Below, piece after piece: positions 63,034-64,000 of a stretch of DNA of 64,000 nt. Origin of the DNA: Sebaldella sp. S0638 (GTDB lineage Bacteria; Fusobacteriota; Fusobacteriia; Fusobacteriales; Leptotrichiaceae); contig NZ_JAMZGM010000001.1 in NCBI RefSeq assembly GCF_024158605.1, forward strand, positions 1 to 64,000. The letters are read 5' to 3'. The translations under genes and the position numbers were made by a program. Within the stretch, counting starts at the first letter, position 1; every line of letters begins with the position of its first letter. Below the pieces are notes generated by a model that was not told the origin of the DNA, ran no database searches, and saw only the letters and a program-made list of their open reading frames with translations.

Positions 63034-64000
<967 letters not shown>

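Overview
The window is a 64 kb piece of a low-GC, AT-rich bacterial chromosome, most likely from the Fusobacteriota, family Leptotrichiaceae; Sebaldella is my best guess and Leptotrichia the alternative. The basis is a giant beta-roll autotransporter of the fusobacterial type, a Gram-positive-type PolC replicase together with Gram-negative envelope systems (TolC and a MacAB-like pump), a clade II single-chain PurL, and a PTS/sulfatase catabolic locus. The genus call is inference from these protein styles, not from a database search. I see no rRNA, tRNA or CRISPR array.

Layout. 1-134: end of an IS3-type insertion sequence. 135-5861: an autotransporter gene (minus strand) that this IS cuts off before its beta-barrel. 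6361-19377 (minus): a folate-purine block, promoter - guanine riboswitch - leader ORF - terminator - fhs - second guanine riboswitch - terminator - purL-E-C-F-M-N-H-D - terminator. Fhs supplies the 10-formyl-THF used by PurN and PurH, so both riboswitches sense the end product of one pathway. 19663-29761 (minus): a sulfated-sugar locus with galactose-6-phosphate isomerase LacAB, an RpiR regulator, a mannose-family PTS (IIA-IIB-IIC-IID), two Cys-type sulfatases without signal peptides, an anaerobic sulfatase-maturating radical SAM enzyme and a TauE-type anion exporter. 29824-35621: polC flanked by two small unknown genes. 35683-38779: an operon of a HEAT-like protein, a Thg1-like 3'-5' nucleotidyltransferase and a polynucleotide-kinase-like protein. 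38807-42776: two unknown exported or membrane proteins divergent from a NUDIX hydrolase-mgsA-exported protein operon, all driven from one shared promoter region.

42759-46588: a YhcC-type radical SAM protein, an FAH-family hydrolase, a DUF554 membrane protein with no ordinary start codon, two zinc-ribbon proteins and a Gfo/Idh/MocA oxidoreductase (to 47647). 47780-53338: MacB permease, MacB ATPase, MacA adaptor, TolC and L-serine dehydratase. 53501-56422: a DUF4253 protein whose mRNA leader is a MITE-like hairpin, and a UbiB/AarF kinase. 56420-60168 (minus): a TPP-riboswitch operon (thiamine-binding DUF77 protein, ThiX, ThiY, ThiZ) that also carries a TatD-family hydrolase. 60381-61382: two small proteins. 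61434-64000 (minus): a GlpA-like FAD oxidoreductase and the 3' part of glpK, which runs off the window.

Most genes carry clear AGGAGG-like ribosome sites. Several starts were moved downstream of the longest possible start because the ribosome site lies inside the longer reading frame. Promoters given are visual matches to TTGACA-N17-TATAAT.
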